From: JAWKJY01 sp041393535
GTDB taxonomy: Bacteria > Actinomycetota > Thermoleophilia > Gaiellales > Gaiellaceae
Length of the DNA: 64,000 nt
Reading direction: 5' to 3'
Assembly: GCA_041393535.1 (NCBI GenBank)
Contig: JAWKJY010000012.1
Coordinates: 1 to 64,000 of the forward strand
The notes beneath the pieces were generated by a model, which was given only the letters and a program-made list of their open reading frames with translations, was not told where the DNA came from and made no database searches. The stretch's first letter is position 1; the number at the start of each line of letters is the position of its first letter. Below, in pieces: positions 31,526-41,434 of the stretch. The position numbers and the translations under genes are program-made.

Positions 31526-32868
31526 TCAGGCGGCCGGCAGGGTGACCGTGAAGGCGGCCCCGCCGCCGGGGCGGCTCGCAGCGCCGACCCGGCCGCCGTG
31601 GGCCGCGACGAGCTCGTGGACGACGGCGAGGCCGATACCCGTGCCCGCGACGCCGGCCGCGTGCCGGCCGCGCCAGAAGCGGTCGAACACCCGGGCCAGC
31701 TCGTCCTCCGGGATGCCCGGCCCCGTGTCCGCGACCTCGAGCTCGCACGCGTCGCCGGCGCGTGCGACGCGCACCTCCACGCGGCCGCCCTCCGGCGTGA
31801 ACTTGATCGCGTTCGCGAGCAGGTTCCGCGCGACCTGCTCCAGCCGGACGGGGTCGCCGGCGACCGACGCCGCGTCGGCCGTGAGCTCGACGGTCACCCC
31901 CGCCGCCCGCGCGAGCGACCCCGTCGCCTCGACGGCCCGCCGGACGACCTCCGCGAGGTCGACGCGCGCCTGCTCGAGCCGCAGGCCCGCGGCCTCGGCG
32001 GCCGACAGCGTGCCGAGGTCCTCGACCAGCCGGCCGAGCCGAAGGAGCTCCTCGTGGAGCGACCCCAGCCGATCCGGCGTGGGCTCCTCGACGCCGTCGA
32101 GCAGGGCCTCGAGCTCGCCCTGGGCGATCGCGAGCGGCGTCCGCAGCTCGTGCGCGACGTCCGCGACGAGCGTCCGGCGCAGCTCGTCCTCGCGCTGGAT
32201 CCGCTCGGCCATCCGGTCGAAGGCGCGCGCCAGCTCGCCGAGCTCACCCGGCTGCGGCGCGAGCCCCGTGCGTGCCGAGCGGTCACCCCCGGCCATCGCC
32301 CCCGCGGTCGCCGTCAGCCGGCGCAGCGGCCGGCGGATCCACGCGGTCGCGCCCAGCCCGATCAGGGCGGCCACGGCGACGGCGAGCAGCGAGCCCCACA
32401 GCACCGTCCGGCCGAGCGCCGAGCGTACCTGCCGCTCGGCCGCAGGCTGCGCCGCCGGGAAGCGCAGGCTCGCGACGCCGACCGCTCGACCGTCGACCAC
32501 GACCGGCGACTCACGCGCGGGCCCGAGCGCGCCGTCCGGGACGAGCGCGCCGCCGCGGCCGACCCCGCCGCCGCGCCCCGGGCCCGGCGCGCCGGCCACG
32601 GACTGCCGGACGCGTCCTCCACGACGAGGCTGGCGTCGGCCGCGGCGGCGAGCACGCGGGCCGCGCGCAGATCGGCCTGCTCCCACGAGCCGCCTCCCGA
32701 CGCGAACGCCGCCCGGAGCTCCTCGACGACCGCCGCCGCGGTCGCAGCCTGCTGCTTGTGCACGAGCGCGTCGACCTCGTCCCCGGCGGCCACGAGCGTG
32801 AGGGCCGCGAGCACGGCGATCGCCGCGAGCGCCACGGCGACGAACGCCGCGACGAGACGGCTAGCCAT
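31526..32868 (-). pseudogene. Sensor histidine kinase, frame broken near 32598
   Basis: The kinase partner of the OmpR regulator upstream. It starts at ATG 32868, overlapping the regulator stop by eight bases. In the first frame, helix one (LVAAFVAVALAAIAVLAAL) and the periplasmic part run to LVVEDASGSP. The remainder (VAGAPGPG, ESPVVVDGRAVGVASLRF, helix two, HAMP, phospho-His in DVAHELRTPLAIA, HATPase_c with NLLANAIKF and GTGIGLAVV) is in another frame. Reading CCGTGGCC as CCGGTGGCC restores one frame throughout, so a single missing G near 32598 explains the break. Given like errors elsewhere this may be an assembly error; otherwise the kinase lacks its sensor. Confidence 0.8.
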
Positions 32869-33556
32869 CGCGACGCAGGCCGAGCCGGTAGCCGCCGCCG
32901 AGCACCGTCTGCACCAGCGCCGGCCGGTGCGGATCCCGCTCGATCTTGCGCCGCAGGTTCTTGACGTGCGAGTCGACGGTGCGCTCGTAGCCCTCGAACT
33001 CGTAGCCCCGGACGCGGTTGACGAGCTCGAGGCGCGAGTAGACGCGGCCCGGCCGGCCGGCGAGCGCGACGAGCAGCGCCCACTCGGTCGGCGTCAGCTC
33101 GACGGCCGCGCCGCGGACGGTCGCAACGCGGCGGGCCTCGTCGAGGACGAGCTCGCCGCCCCCGTACGAGACCGACTCCTCGAGCGGCTCGGCACGCCCG
33201 CGACGCAGGATCGCCTGGACGCGCAGGACGAGCTCCCGCGGGCTGAACGGCTTCGTCACGTAGTCGTCGGCGCCCAGCTCGAGCCCGTGGATCCGGTCGT
33301 CCTCCGAGGCGCGAGCCGTCAGCACGAGCACGGCCGCGTCCGAGAAGGCGCGCACCTCGCGCACGACCTCGTCGCCGGGCACGTCGGGGAGCCCGAGGTC
33401 GACGACCAGCAGGTCGACCCGCCCGCGCCGCGCCAGCTCGATCGCCTCGGCCCCCGACCCGGTCGTGAGCACCTGCAGGCCCGCGCGCTCCAGGTAGCCG
33501 CGCACCAGCTCGCGGATCTTCCGCTCGTCCTCGACGACCAGGACCGTCGCGCTCAC
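32861..33556 (-). CDS. OmpR-family response regulator
   Basis: A 231-residue regulator. The receiver has DERK with the acidic pair, the phospho-Asp in LLVVDLGLPDVPG, the LTARASEDD switch and DYVTKPFSPREL. The winged-helix domain includes LTPTEWALLVALAGRPGRVYSRLELVNRVRGYEFEGYERTVDSHVKNLRRKIE and TVLGGGYRL. It is first in an operon with the kinase that follows. The start is GTG 33556, with no strong ribosome site, and it is divergent from a secreted DUF2202 protein, which could be its target. The signal is unknown. Confidence 0.93.
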   Translation of the reverse strand: MSATVLVVEDERKIRELVRGYLERAGLQVLTTGSGAEAIELARRGRVDLLVVDLGLPDVPGDEVVREVRAFSDAAVLVLTARASEDDRIHGLELGADDYVTKPFSPRELVLRVQAILRRGRAEPLEESVSYGGGELVLDEARRVATVRGAAVELTPTEWALLVALAGRPGRVYSRLELVNRVRGYEFEGYERTVDSHVKNLRRKIERDPHRPALVQTVLGGGYRLGLRRDG

Positions 33557-33728
33557 GCCCGCATCGTCGCCGACCGGCGGGCCCCGCGCATCCGCGCCCG
33601 GCCGCGAGCCCGTGCGGGATCCCCACGGGCCGGCGTCGTCTCCATCTCACCTCCATCTCGCCCACACGCGCGCTGCACCCGCCGCGTGTGTGCTTCGAGC
33701 AGACCGGAAGACGCGAAAGGAGCCGACG

Positions 33729-34274
33729 ATGACCACCCGCCGCACAGCCGCTCTCGCCGCAGCCGCACTGGCGCTCGCCGCCGGTGCCGTCGCGGCCGTC
33801 CTGCCGGGCGCCGCCGACGCGGGCGCGGCAGCGAGCGCCGCCACCCCGACCCGCGCCGAGCGCGCCGCGCTCGTGGCGATGCGCCAGGAGGAGAAGCTCG
33901 CCCGCGACGTGTACCGGACGCTCTCGGAGCGCTGGGGCGTTCGGATCTTCGCCACCATCGCCCGCAGCGAGCAGCGTCACATGGACGCGATCGGCGGGCT
34001 CCTCGCCCGCTACGGGATCCCGGACCCGGTCGCCGGGCTCGCGCGCGGCGACTTCGCCGACCCGAGCCTCGACGTGCTGTACGACCAGCTCGTCGCGCAG
34101 GGCGCGACGTCGTTCCGCGCCGCGGCCGGCGTCGGCGTCCGGATCGAGCGGCTCGACCTCGCCGACCTGCGAAGGCAGCTCACCCGGGTCGACAGGCCCG
34201 ACATCGTGCGCGTGCTGCAGCACCTCTCGCGCGGCTCGCAGCACCACCTCGCCGCGTTCGAGCGGCTGGCCTGA
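33729..34274 (+). CDS. Secreted DUF2202 (ferritin-like) protein
   Basis: A 181-residue exported protein. Residues 1-42 form a Sec signal peptide ending near ADAGAAAS. The rest is a four-helix ferritin-like fold with the DUF2202 ligand pattern: EEKLARDVYRTL, SEQRHMDAIGGL, IERLDLADLRRQL and SRGSQHHLAAFERL, providing Glu/His metal ligands. Proteins of this type may bind iron or other metals outside the cell. AAAGGAG precedes ATG 33729. It lies divergent to the OmpR regulator at 33556, which may control it. Confidence 0.88.
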   Translation: MTTRRTAALAAAALALAAGAVAAVLPGAADAGAAASAATPTRAERAALVAMRQEEKLARDVYRTLSERWGVRIFATIARSEQRHMDAIGGLLARYGIPDPVAGLARGDFADPSLDVLYDQLVAQGATSFRAAAGVGVRIERLDLADLRRQLTRVDRPDIVRVLQHLSRGSQHHLAAFERLA

Positions 34275-34329
34275 CCTCGGCGGGCGGCGGGCGCGACGGC
34301 CCCGCCGCCCGCGACACCGGCGCGCTAAC

Positions 34330-34349
34330 ATGCAACCGGATGGTTGCAT
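34330..34349. promoter_or_regulatory. Operator palindrome over the ArsR start codon
   Basis: Eight-base arms ATGCAACC and GGTTGCAT flank a four-base GGAT spacer, a perfect inverted repeat. The ArsR start codon ATG (34340-34342) is inside it, leaving no room for a ribosome site, so a leaderless message with promoter-overlapping autorepression is likely. Confidence 0.75.
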
Positions 34350-34699
34350 ATACGCACCCGGACGCCGATGCCGTCGACCTGCTCTTCCACGCGCTCGCCG
34401 ATCGCACGCGCCGCGACATCGTCGCGGTCGTCCTGCGGGAGGAGCACTCGGTCTCGACGCTCGCCCGCCGCTACCCGACGAGCTTCCAGGCGATCCAGAA
34501 GCACGTCGCCGTGCTCGAGCGGGCAGGGCTCGTCACGAAGGAGGCACGCGGCCGCGAGCGGCTCGTGCGCGGTGACGTCGACGCCATCCGCAGGGCGCAG
34601 CGCCTGCTCGACGAGCTCGAGGTCGTCTGGCGCGAGCGCATCGACCGCTTCGGCGAGGCGCTCGCCGGGCTCGACCAGGGAGCAGAGGCATGGCAGTGA
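34340..34699 (+). CDS. ArsR-family repressor, SRPBCC-linked
   Basis: A 119-residue winged-helix repressor (LLFHALADRTRRDIVAVVLREEHSVSTLARRYPTSFQAIQKHVAVLERAGLVTKEARGRERLV) with a helical C-terminal dimer part. Unlike metal sensors it lacks Cys/His clusters. It is a different branch from the ArsR at 25.5 kb. ATG 34340 is fixed by the family start and lies inside the palindrome 34330-34349. Its end overlaps the SRPBCC start by ten bases, so the pair is co-translated and probably autorepressed. Confidence 0.9.
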   Translation: MVAYTHPDADAVDLLFHALADRTRRDIVAVVLREEHSVSTLARRYPTSFQAIQKHVAVLERAGLVTKEARGRERLVRGDVDAIRRAQRLLDELEVVWRERIDRFGEALAGLDQGAEAWQ

Positions 34700-35172
34700 C
34701 GAGGATCGACAGGGACGCCCAGGCGCTGACGATGACGGTGCACGCGGAGTTCGACGCGCCGCTCGAGCGCGTCTGGCAGGTGTGGGCCGACCCGCGCCAG
34801 CTCGAGCGCTGGTGGGGGCCGCCGACCTACCCGGCGACGGTCGCCGACCACGACCTCGCGGTCGGCGGCGCCGTGCGCTACTTCATGACCGGGCCCGAGG
34901 GCGACGTCCACTGGGGCTGGTGGCGGATCCGCGAGGTCGAGCCGCCCCGCCGGCTCGCGTTCGAGGACGGCTTCGGCGAGGACCCCGCCGCGCCGGCGGA
35001 GGGGATGCCGACGATGCAGGTGGCGGTCACGCTCGCCGAGCGCGACGGCGGCGGCACCGCGATGGCGATCGCCTCGCGCTTCGCCTCGGCCGAGGCGATG
35101 GAGCAGCTCCTCGCGATGGGCATGGAGGAGGGCATCCGCGCCGCGGTCGGCCAGATCGACGCGCTGCTCTGA
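34690..35172 (+). CDS. SRPBCC/AHSA1-like domain protein
   Basis: A 160-residue AHSA1-type START-fold protein: MTVHAEFDAPLERVWQVWADPRQLERWWGPPTYPATV opens the domain, and GDVHWGWWRIREVEPPRRLAFEDGF and a final helix MEQLLAMGMEEGIRAAVGQID close it. The cavity lines with aromatic residues that would bind a hydrophobic ligand. It is coupled to the ArsR repressor upstream and ends at a strong hairpin. Function and ligand are unknown. Confidence 0.9.
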   Translation: MAVTRIDRDAQALTMTVHAEFDAPLERVWQVWADPRQLERWWGPPTYPATVADHDLAVGGAVRYFMTGPEGDVHWGWWRIREVEPPRRLAFEDGFGEDPAAPAEGMPTMQVAVTLAERDGGGTAMAIASRFASAEAMEQLLAMGMEEGIRAAVGQIDALL

Positions 35173-35179
35173 GACGTGA

Positions 35180-35216
35180 CGGGGCGGGGCGCCGGGCGGG
35201 AAGGCGCCCCGCCCCG
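35180..35216. terminator. Bidirectional terminator
   Basis: A 14-base-pair stem (CGGGGCGGGGCGCC with its complement) with a nine-base loop lies just after the SRPBCC stop and before the convergent MOSC gene. Confidence 0.75.
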
Positions 35217-35258
35217 CCCGCGGCCGCGCAGGCGGCCGGGCGCGCCGCGGGAGGCCCG

Positions 35259-35969
35259 TCAGGCGCCGAGCGCGTCCTCGTGGAAGAGCCGCTCCTGGTC
35301 GAGCCCCGGCTCGCCGCGGCTCGCCAGCCGCTGCTCGAGCTTGCGCCGCGTCGAGGAGCCGAGCGACGCGAGCCCGAGCAGCCGCCGCGCGCCGGCGACG
35401 TCCGTCCGGTCGACGTTCAGGATCCGCCCCGCCTCGGCGAGCGTGATCGCCGACACCCGCTCGACCAGCCGCACCGCGTCGCCCGCCTGCACGTCGCCCT
35501 CCTCGCGCACGCGCGCCAGGTAGCCCATCGCGCCGGTCGACTGGGCGAGCACGGCGAGGTCCTTCCGGCCGTAGCGGGCGGCGATCTTGTAGCAGGGGCT
35601 GCGCGGCTGGCAGACCTCGAGCACCGCCCCGCCGACCGCGAGCACGTCGCCGAGGCAGACGTCCCGCTCGGTCAGCCGCCCCTCGACGGTGAGGTTCTCG
35701 CCGAACGCGCCGACCTCGGGCAGCTCGAGACCGAGGCCCCGCCAGGCTCCGTAGTGCTCGCGCGAGTAGAGCAGCACGGCCATGTCCGGCCCGCCGTGGT
35801 CGTGGTAGACGTGCTCGTCGCCCGCGACCCCGAGCCGGGCCAGCCGCACCGGCCCGTCGAGCGGCGTCTTCACGAACGCGCTCGCGATCGGCCGGCGCCC
35901 GGTCGTGATCCGCGCGGCCTTGCCGGCGGAGACGCCCACGACGACGCCGGCGACGGGCTCGCTGGTCAC
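35259..35969 (-). CDS. MOSC-domain protein (YiiM-like)
   Basis: A 236-residue protein with a MOSC (molybdenum cofactor sulfurase C-terminal) domain. DEHVYHDHGGPDMAVLLYSREHYGAW, GAFGENLTVEG and the Cys of QPRSPCYKI, thought to hold the molybdenum cofactor, are all present. The C-terminal helical segment (AITLAEAGRILNVDR, then RRLLGLASLGSSTRRKLEQRL) matches the YiiM family, which in some bacteria reduces N-hydroxylated compounds. The start GTG 35969 fits the family start. It is a single gene convergent with the SRPBCC unit. Confidence 0.88.
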   Translation of the reverse strand: MTSEPVAGVVVGVSAGKAARITTGRRPIASAFVKTPLDGPVRLARLGVAGDEHVYHDHGGPDMAVLLYSREHYGAWRGLGLELPEVGAFGENLTVEGRLTERDVCLGDVLAVGGAVLEVCQPRSPCYKIAARYGRKDLAVLAQSTGAMGYLARVREEGDVQAGDAVRLVERVSAITLAEAGRILNVDRTDVAGARRLLGLASLGSSTRRKLEQRLASRGEPGLDQERLFHEDALGA

Positions 35970-36055
35970 GCGACGAGCCTAGCCGGCGATCGTCGACGTC
36001 GCGTGACCGCCGGCAGACGCCCGCGCCTGCAAGTCGGAGTCGACATTCCAGGCTT

Positions 36056-36075
36056 CTGTCAACTACGGTTGACAG
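36056..36075. promoter_or_regulatory. Perfect palindrome before the regulator/Clp-N pair
   Basis: Arms CTGTCAAC and GTTGACAG flank TACG. The repeat ends two bases before ATG 36078, so there is no ribosome site and the message is probably leaderless. It is a natural autoregulatory site for the helix-turn-helix protein that follows. Confidence 0.7.
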
Positions 36076-36077
36076 CG

Positions 36078-36386
36078 ATGGAGCGCTCCCTGACGATCCC
36101 GTCGCCCGACGAGCCGGCCGAGGCCCTCGCGGCCGTGGTCGCGCTGCGCCGGCTGGCCGACCGGCTCGAGGCGGCCGCGGTGGAGCAGGCCGTCGCGGCC
36201 GGCTGGACCTGGGCGCAGGTCGCCGAGGCGCTCGACCTGACACGCCAGGGCGCGCACAAGCGCCACGCCCACCGGCTCGGCGAGGCCGGGCGGAAGGGGA
36301 GTCCCGCTGAGCGTCGGAACGGCCGTGAGCGACATGCGGACGATGGGGCGTCTACTCGAGGCGGCCGAGGCGGTGGCGCGCCGTGA
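36078..36386 (+). CDS. Small helix-turn-helix regulator, C-terminal frame uncertain
   Basis: The first 75 residues are a convincing DNA-binding protein: a long leading helix (PAEALAAVVALRRLADRLEAAAVEQAVAAG) followed by WTWAQVAEALDLTRQGAHKRHAHRL, a typical helix-turn-helix found beside Clp-N proteins in actinobacteria. After residue 75 the sequence turns to Arg/Gly noise and overlaps the next gene by 62 bases. Inserting one G in the run at 36296-36299 gives the ending GRKGESR with a stop at 36308-36310, 15 bases before the next start. I take that as the likely true end. The start is ATG 36078. Confidence 0.75.
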   Translation: MERSLTIPSPDEPAEALAAVVALRRLADRLEAAAVEQAVAAGWTWAQVAEALDLTRQGAHKRHAHRLGEAGRKGSPAERRNGRERHADDGASTRGGRGGGAP

Positions 36387-36737
36387 CGGAGCCGAGCAGC
36401 CGGGGCCGGAGCACCTCCTCCTCGCCGCGCTCGACCTGCCCGACGGCAGCGCCCGGCGCGCGCTCGGGCTCGACCCGGCGGAGGATCCCGGCCCGCAGCC
36501 GCTCCCGCCCCGGCGCCGACCCGGGACGACGCGCAGCGCGGCGAACGCTCAGCGCCTGTTCCAGGCGGCGACCCGACGCTGCCACGCCGACCGCGTTCCG
36601 CTCGCCGGCGCGCACGTGCTGCTCGCGCGACGGAGCAGGAGCAAGGCACGGCCGCCCGCGCGCTGGCGGAGGCAGGGGTGGACCGGGACGCCCTGCGCCG
36701 CGCCGCGCTCGCGGAGCTCGACGTCCCCGGGGCCTGA
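36325..36737 (+). pseudogene. Clp-N domain protein, frame broken near 36627
   Basis: The first 100 residues from GTG 36325 (MGRLLEAAEAVARRDGAEQPGPEHLLLAALDLPDGSARRALG, then QRLFQAATRRCHADRVPLAGAHVLLA) form the double Clp repeat that in ClpA/ClpC binds adaptor proteins and substrates. After HVLLA the frame becomes Arg/Pro noise. One frame over, ATEQEQGTAARALAEAGVDRDALRRAALAELDVPGA continues the second repeat to a stop at 36735-36737. A missing G (GCGCGACG for GCGGCGACG) near 36627 accounts for it. The pair with the regulator upstream suggests proteolysis-linked regulation. Confidence 0.78.
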
Positions 36738-36743
36738 CGACCC

Positions 36744-37538
36744 GTGACCTTCACGCCGCTCCACCGCGGCGGCGCCGGCACGCCGCTCGTCCTCCTGCAC
36801 GGGTTCACCGACACCTGGCGCACCTGGGAGCTCGTCCTCCCGGCGCTTGAGCGGCGCCACGACGTGATCGCGCCGACCCTCGTCGGGCACGCGGGCGGGC
36901 CGCCGCTCGTCGGCCCCGTGCACGACGGGATCGCGGCCGACCAGGTCGAGCGGCTGCTCGACGAGGCCGGGATCGAGACCGCGCACGTCGCGGGCAACTC
37001 GCTCGGCGGCTACGTCGCGCTCCAGCTCGCCGCGCGCGGGCGGGCCCGCTCCGTCGTCGCGCTCGCACCTGCGGGCGGCTGGGCCGCGGGCGACGAGTCG
37101 TACCGCGAGGTCCTGGCGCGCTTCCCGATCCTCCGGGAGCAGACGCGGCTCGCGCTGCCCCACCTCGACGCGATCCTGTCGAAGCCCGAGGGCCGCCGGG
37201 CCGCGCTCTCGCTCGTCTGCGAGCACGGCGACCGCGTGCCGGCCGACCTGATCGCCCACCTGCTGCGCGGCGTCGCGGCCTGCGAGGCGGTCGAGCCGCT
37301 CGTCGCGCACGCGCTCGCCGCCGGCTGGACGGTCGAGGCTGAGCGGATCGCGTGCCCCGTCCGGGTCGTCTGGGGCCTCGCCGACCAGGTCCTCCCCTAC
37401 CCTCGGGCGGCGGCGCGCTTCCTCGACGACTTGTTGCCGCACGCGGACTGGGTCTTGCTCGACGACGTCGGCCACGCACCGCAGCTCGACGCGCCCCGCG
37501 AGACGGCCGAGTTGATCCTCGGGCTCGCCGGCCGGTGA
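36744..37538 (+). CDS. Alpha/beta-fold hydrolase
   Basis: A 264-residue hydrolase. The oxyanion motif is LVLLHGFTDTWRTW, the nucleophile Ser lies in AGNSLGGYVAL, the catalytic Asp in VVWGLADQVLPY and His in LDDVGHAPQLDAP. The start GTG 36744 follows the end of the Clp-N gene by six bases, but no strong ribosome site is seen, so it may be translated by coupling. Its substrate is unknown; relatives include carboxylesterases and epoxide or haloalkane hydrolases. The next gene is an asparaginase after 75 bases. Confidence 0.9.
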   Translation: MTFTPLHRGGAGTPLVLLHGFTDTWRTWELVLPALERRHDVIAPTLVGHAGGPPLVGPVHDGIAADQVERLLDEAGIETAHVAGNSLGGYVALQLAARGRARSVVALAPAGGWAAGDESYREVLARFPILREQTRLALPHLDAILSKPEGRRAALSLVCEHGDRVPADLIAHLLRGVAACEAVEPLVAHALAAGWTVEAERIACPVRVVWGLADQVLPYPRAAARFLDDLLPHADWVLLDDVGHAPQLDAPRETAELILGLAGR

Positions 37539-37613
37539 GCCGGCGCGCGACCGGCTAGGCTGGCGCGCCGTGGAGCAGCGAGCCGCCCGCCCCGTCCGCA
37601 GCGCCAGCGCCAG

Positions 37614-38588
37614 GTGAGCGGGCCGCCGCGGATCCGGCTCCTCGCGACCGGCGGGACGATCGCGTTCCGGACCGACGAGGGCGGCGCGACGCCGCAGGCC
37701 GCGGGCGCCGAACTGCTCGGGACGACCGGGGTCACGGGCCTCGCGGTCGACGTGGTCGACGTCGCCTCCGTCTCGAGCATCGCGCTCCGCGACCAGGATC
37801 TCGTCGCGCTCGCCGCGGAGGTGCGCGCCTCGGCAGGTCTCGGCTACGACGGCGTGGTCGTCGCCCACGGGACGGACACGCTCGAGGAGACGGCCTACTT
37901 CCTCGCGCTCACGTGCCCGTCGCCCGGCGTGCCCGTCGTCCTCACGGGCGCGATGCGCCACGACGGCAGCCCCGGCGCCGACGGGCCGGCGAACCTGCGC
38001 GACGCCCTGCTCGCGGCCGCCGAGCCCGTGCTCGCCGCGGTCGGCCCGGTGGTCGTCTGGGACGGCGAGATCCACGCGGCGCGCTTCGTCGCAAAGACGC
38101 ACGGGACGCGGGCGGCGGCGTTCGCCTCGCTCCTCGCGGGGCCCGTCGGCTGCGTCGTCGAGCAGGCGGTCGAGCTGTGGCTCGCGCCCACGTACCGCGA
38201 CGCGCTCGGTGCGCTCGAGTCGGCCCCGCTCCCCCGCGTCGAGCTGCTCCCGATGACGATCGGGACGGGCCCCGAGCACGGGCGCGCCGTCCTCCGGACG
38301 TCGCCGGCCGGGGTCGTGATCGACGGCTTCGGCGCCGGCCACGTCGCTCCCGCCGCGCTCGACGTGGTCGACGCCGCGGTCGACGCGGGCGTGCCCGTGG
38401 TGGTCGCGTCGCGCTGCGGCGCGGGCCCGACGCTCGCCGAGACGTACGGCGTGCCGGGCACGGAGATCGACCTCCGTCGCCGCGGCGCCCTGATGGCCGG
38501 GGCGCTCGCGGCGCGCAAGGCCCGCCTGCGCCTCGCCGTCGCGCTCGCGCTGGGGCTGCGGCCCGAGGAGGCGTTCCCGCAGCGCTGA
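37614..38588 (+). CDS. Type I/II asparaginase
   Basis: A 324-residue asparaginase that splits L-asparagine to aspartate and ammonia. Both catalytic Thr regions are clear: LLATGGTIA (first Thr) near the start and VVAHGTDTLEETAYFLA (Thr-Asp-Lys region, Thr of GTDT) at about residue 87. The dimer part follows, with GFGAGHVAP and VASRCGAGPTLAETYG. There is no signal peptide, so it is a cytoplasmic enzyme. GTG 37614 leaves 8 residues before the first motif. The ribosome site is weak. Confidence 0.9.
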   Translation: MSGPPRIRLLATGGTIAFRTDEGGATPQAAGAELLGTTGVTGLAVDVVDVASVSSIALRDQDLVALAAEVRASAGLGYDGVVVAHGTDTLEETAYFLALTCPSPGVPVVLTGAMRHDGSPGADGPANLRDALLAAAEPVLAAVGPVVVWDGEIHAARFVAKTHGTRAAAFASLLAGPVGCVVEQAVELWLAPTYRDALGALESAPLPRVELLPMTIGTGPEHGRAVLRTSPAGVVIDGFGAGHVAPAALDVVDAAVDAGVPVVVASRCGAGPTLAETYGVPGTEIDLRRRGALMAGALAARKARLRLAVALALGLRPEEAFPQR

Positions 38589-38643
38589 CCGTCGGCCGCC
38601 TTCCCGCCGCGAGCCGACCCGCCAGCCCCGCCGGGCGGCTCCC

Positions 38644-40599
<1,956 letters not shown>

Positions 40600-40630
40600 G
40601 GAGAGCCAGGGTAGCGGCGGCGCGGTTGCC

Positions 40631-40658
40631 GGCCGGCGCCCCGGGGTGGGCGCCGGCC
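40631..40658 (-). terminator. Terminator after the secreted-protein gene
   Basis: A perfect 10-base-pair stem (GGCCGGCGCC with its complement) with an eight-base loop lies between the end of the leftward secreted gene (40680) and the recQ start (40599). Confidence 0.65.
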
Positions 40659-40679
40659 GTCCCGGTCGGACCGGAGCCG

Positions 40680-41285
40680 CTACCGGTGCCGACCGCCCGG
40701 CCCGCCCGGACGACCCGGGCCGCCGGGGCCGCCGGGGCCGCCGCCGGGCCCGGCGGGGCCCGGCCCGCGGAGGCCAGGCAGCGCGCCGCCGGCCTTGTAG
40801 CCGGGGAGCGTGGCGGTGGCGAGCTCGGCCTTCCGCTCGTCCGCCTCTGCCTGGTCGATGCGCCCGGCCGCGAGGGCGCGGTCGACGCGGGCGATCGCCT
40901 GGGCCCGACGGGCCTCGCGGAAGGCGGCGTTCAGCTGCGCCGTCGTGACGCCCGCGTTGCTCGCGACGGTGCGCGTCCTCGAGAGGGCGATCGCGACGCG
41001 CAGGTCGGCCGCGGCCTCCTCCTTCAGGTCCTCCCCGTCGAGGGCGTCGAGGTCCTCGTCGGAGACGGCGTCGTCGACCGCGGCGTTCGCGGAGGCGACG
41101 ATCGCCTGCTTCAGCGCATCCGTCGTGATCGAGAGCCGCGTGGCCGCATCGGCCACGAGCTTGGCGGTCGCGGCGGCGCCGCCGACCTTGCCTGGCCCGG
41201 CGAGCGCCGCTCCCGCGCCGACCGTCAGCGTCGCGGCGAGCGCGACGACGGCGGCCGCGAGCCACCTCCGTGGGATCCGTCCCAT
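40680..41285 (-). CDS. Secreted protein with collagen-like Gly-Pro tail
   Basis: A 201-residue exported protein with a Sec signal peptide (MGRIPRRWLAAAVVALAATLTVGAGAALA). Residues 30-160 are helical and rich in Ala, with repeated LSITTDALKQAIVASANAAV and AAFREARRAQAIARVDRAL runs. The C-terminus, from about residue 172, is Gly-Pro-rich (GPGPAGPGGGPGGPGGPG), low complexity and collagen-like. ATG 41285 is fixed by an AAGGAGGT ribosome site. No family or catalytic residues are recognised. Confidence 0.75.
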   Translation of the reverse strand: MGRIPRRWLAAAVVALAATLTVGAGAALAGPGKVGGAAATAKLVADAATRLSITTDALKQAIVASANAAVDDAVSDEDLDALDGEDLKEEAAADLRVAIALSRTRTVASNAGVTTAQLNAAFREARRAQAIARVDRALAAGRIDQAEADERKAELATATLPGYKAGGALPGLRGPGPAGPGGGPGGPGGPGRPGGPGGRHR

Positions 41286-41434
41286 GCGGAACCTCCTTGC
41301 TCGGGTGCACGGACGCATCGAAGCCAAGCGGCCCGGTCCAAGAGCCGCGCAAGACGCATCTAAGCCGTGCCTAAGAGGCCGGATGCTCCGTTACAGTGCG
41401 ACCGCCTGGCCGGGCCCCTTCGAGAGGAGACGTG

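Noticed and set aside
27816..31748. A 1310-codon open frame on the minus strand opposite the AraC, SQR-like and DUF2254 genes
   Set aside because: It runs through genes with clear family matches, its product is Arg/Gly/Asp-rich without motifs, and such long open shadows are expected at this GC content.
30176..34699. A 1507-codon open frame on the plus strand
   Set aside because: Only its last 120 codons are real (the ArsR repressor from 34340). The rest is antisense to DUF2254 and the two-component genes and has the composition of a shadow frame.
40680..40790. Gly-Pro repeat DNA as a possible tandem-repeat array
   Set aside because: It encodes the collagen-like tail of a secreted protein, and the repeat at DNA level is irregular.
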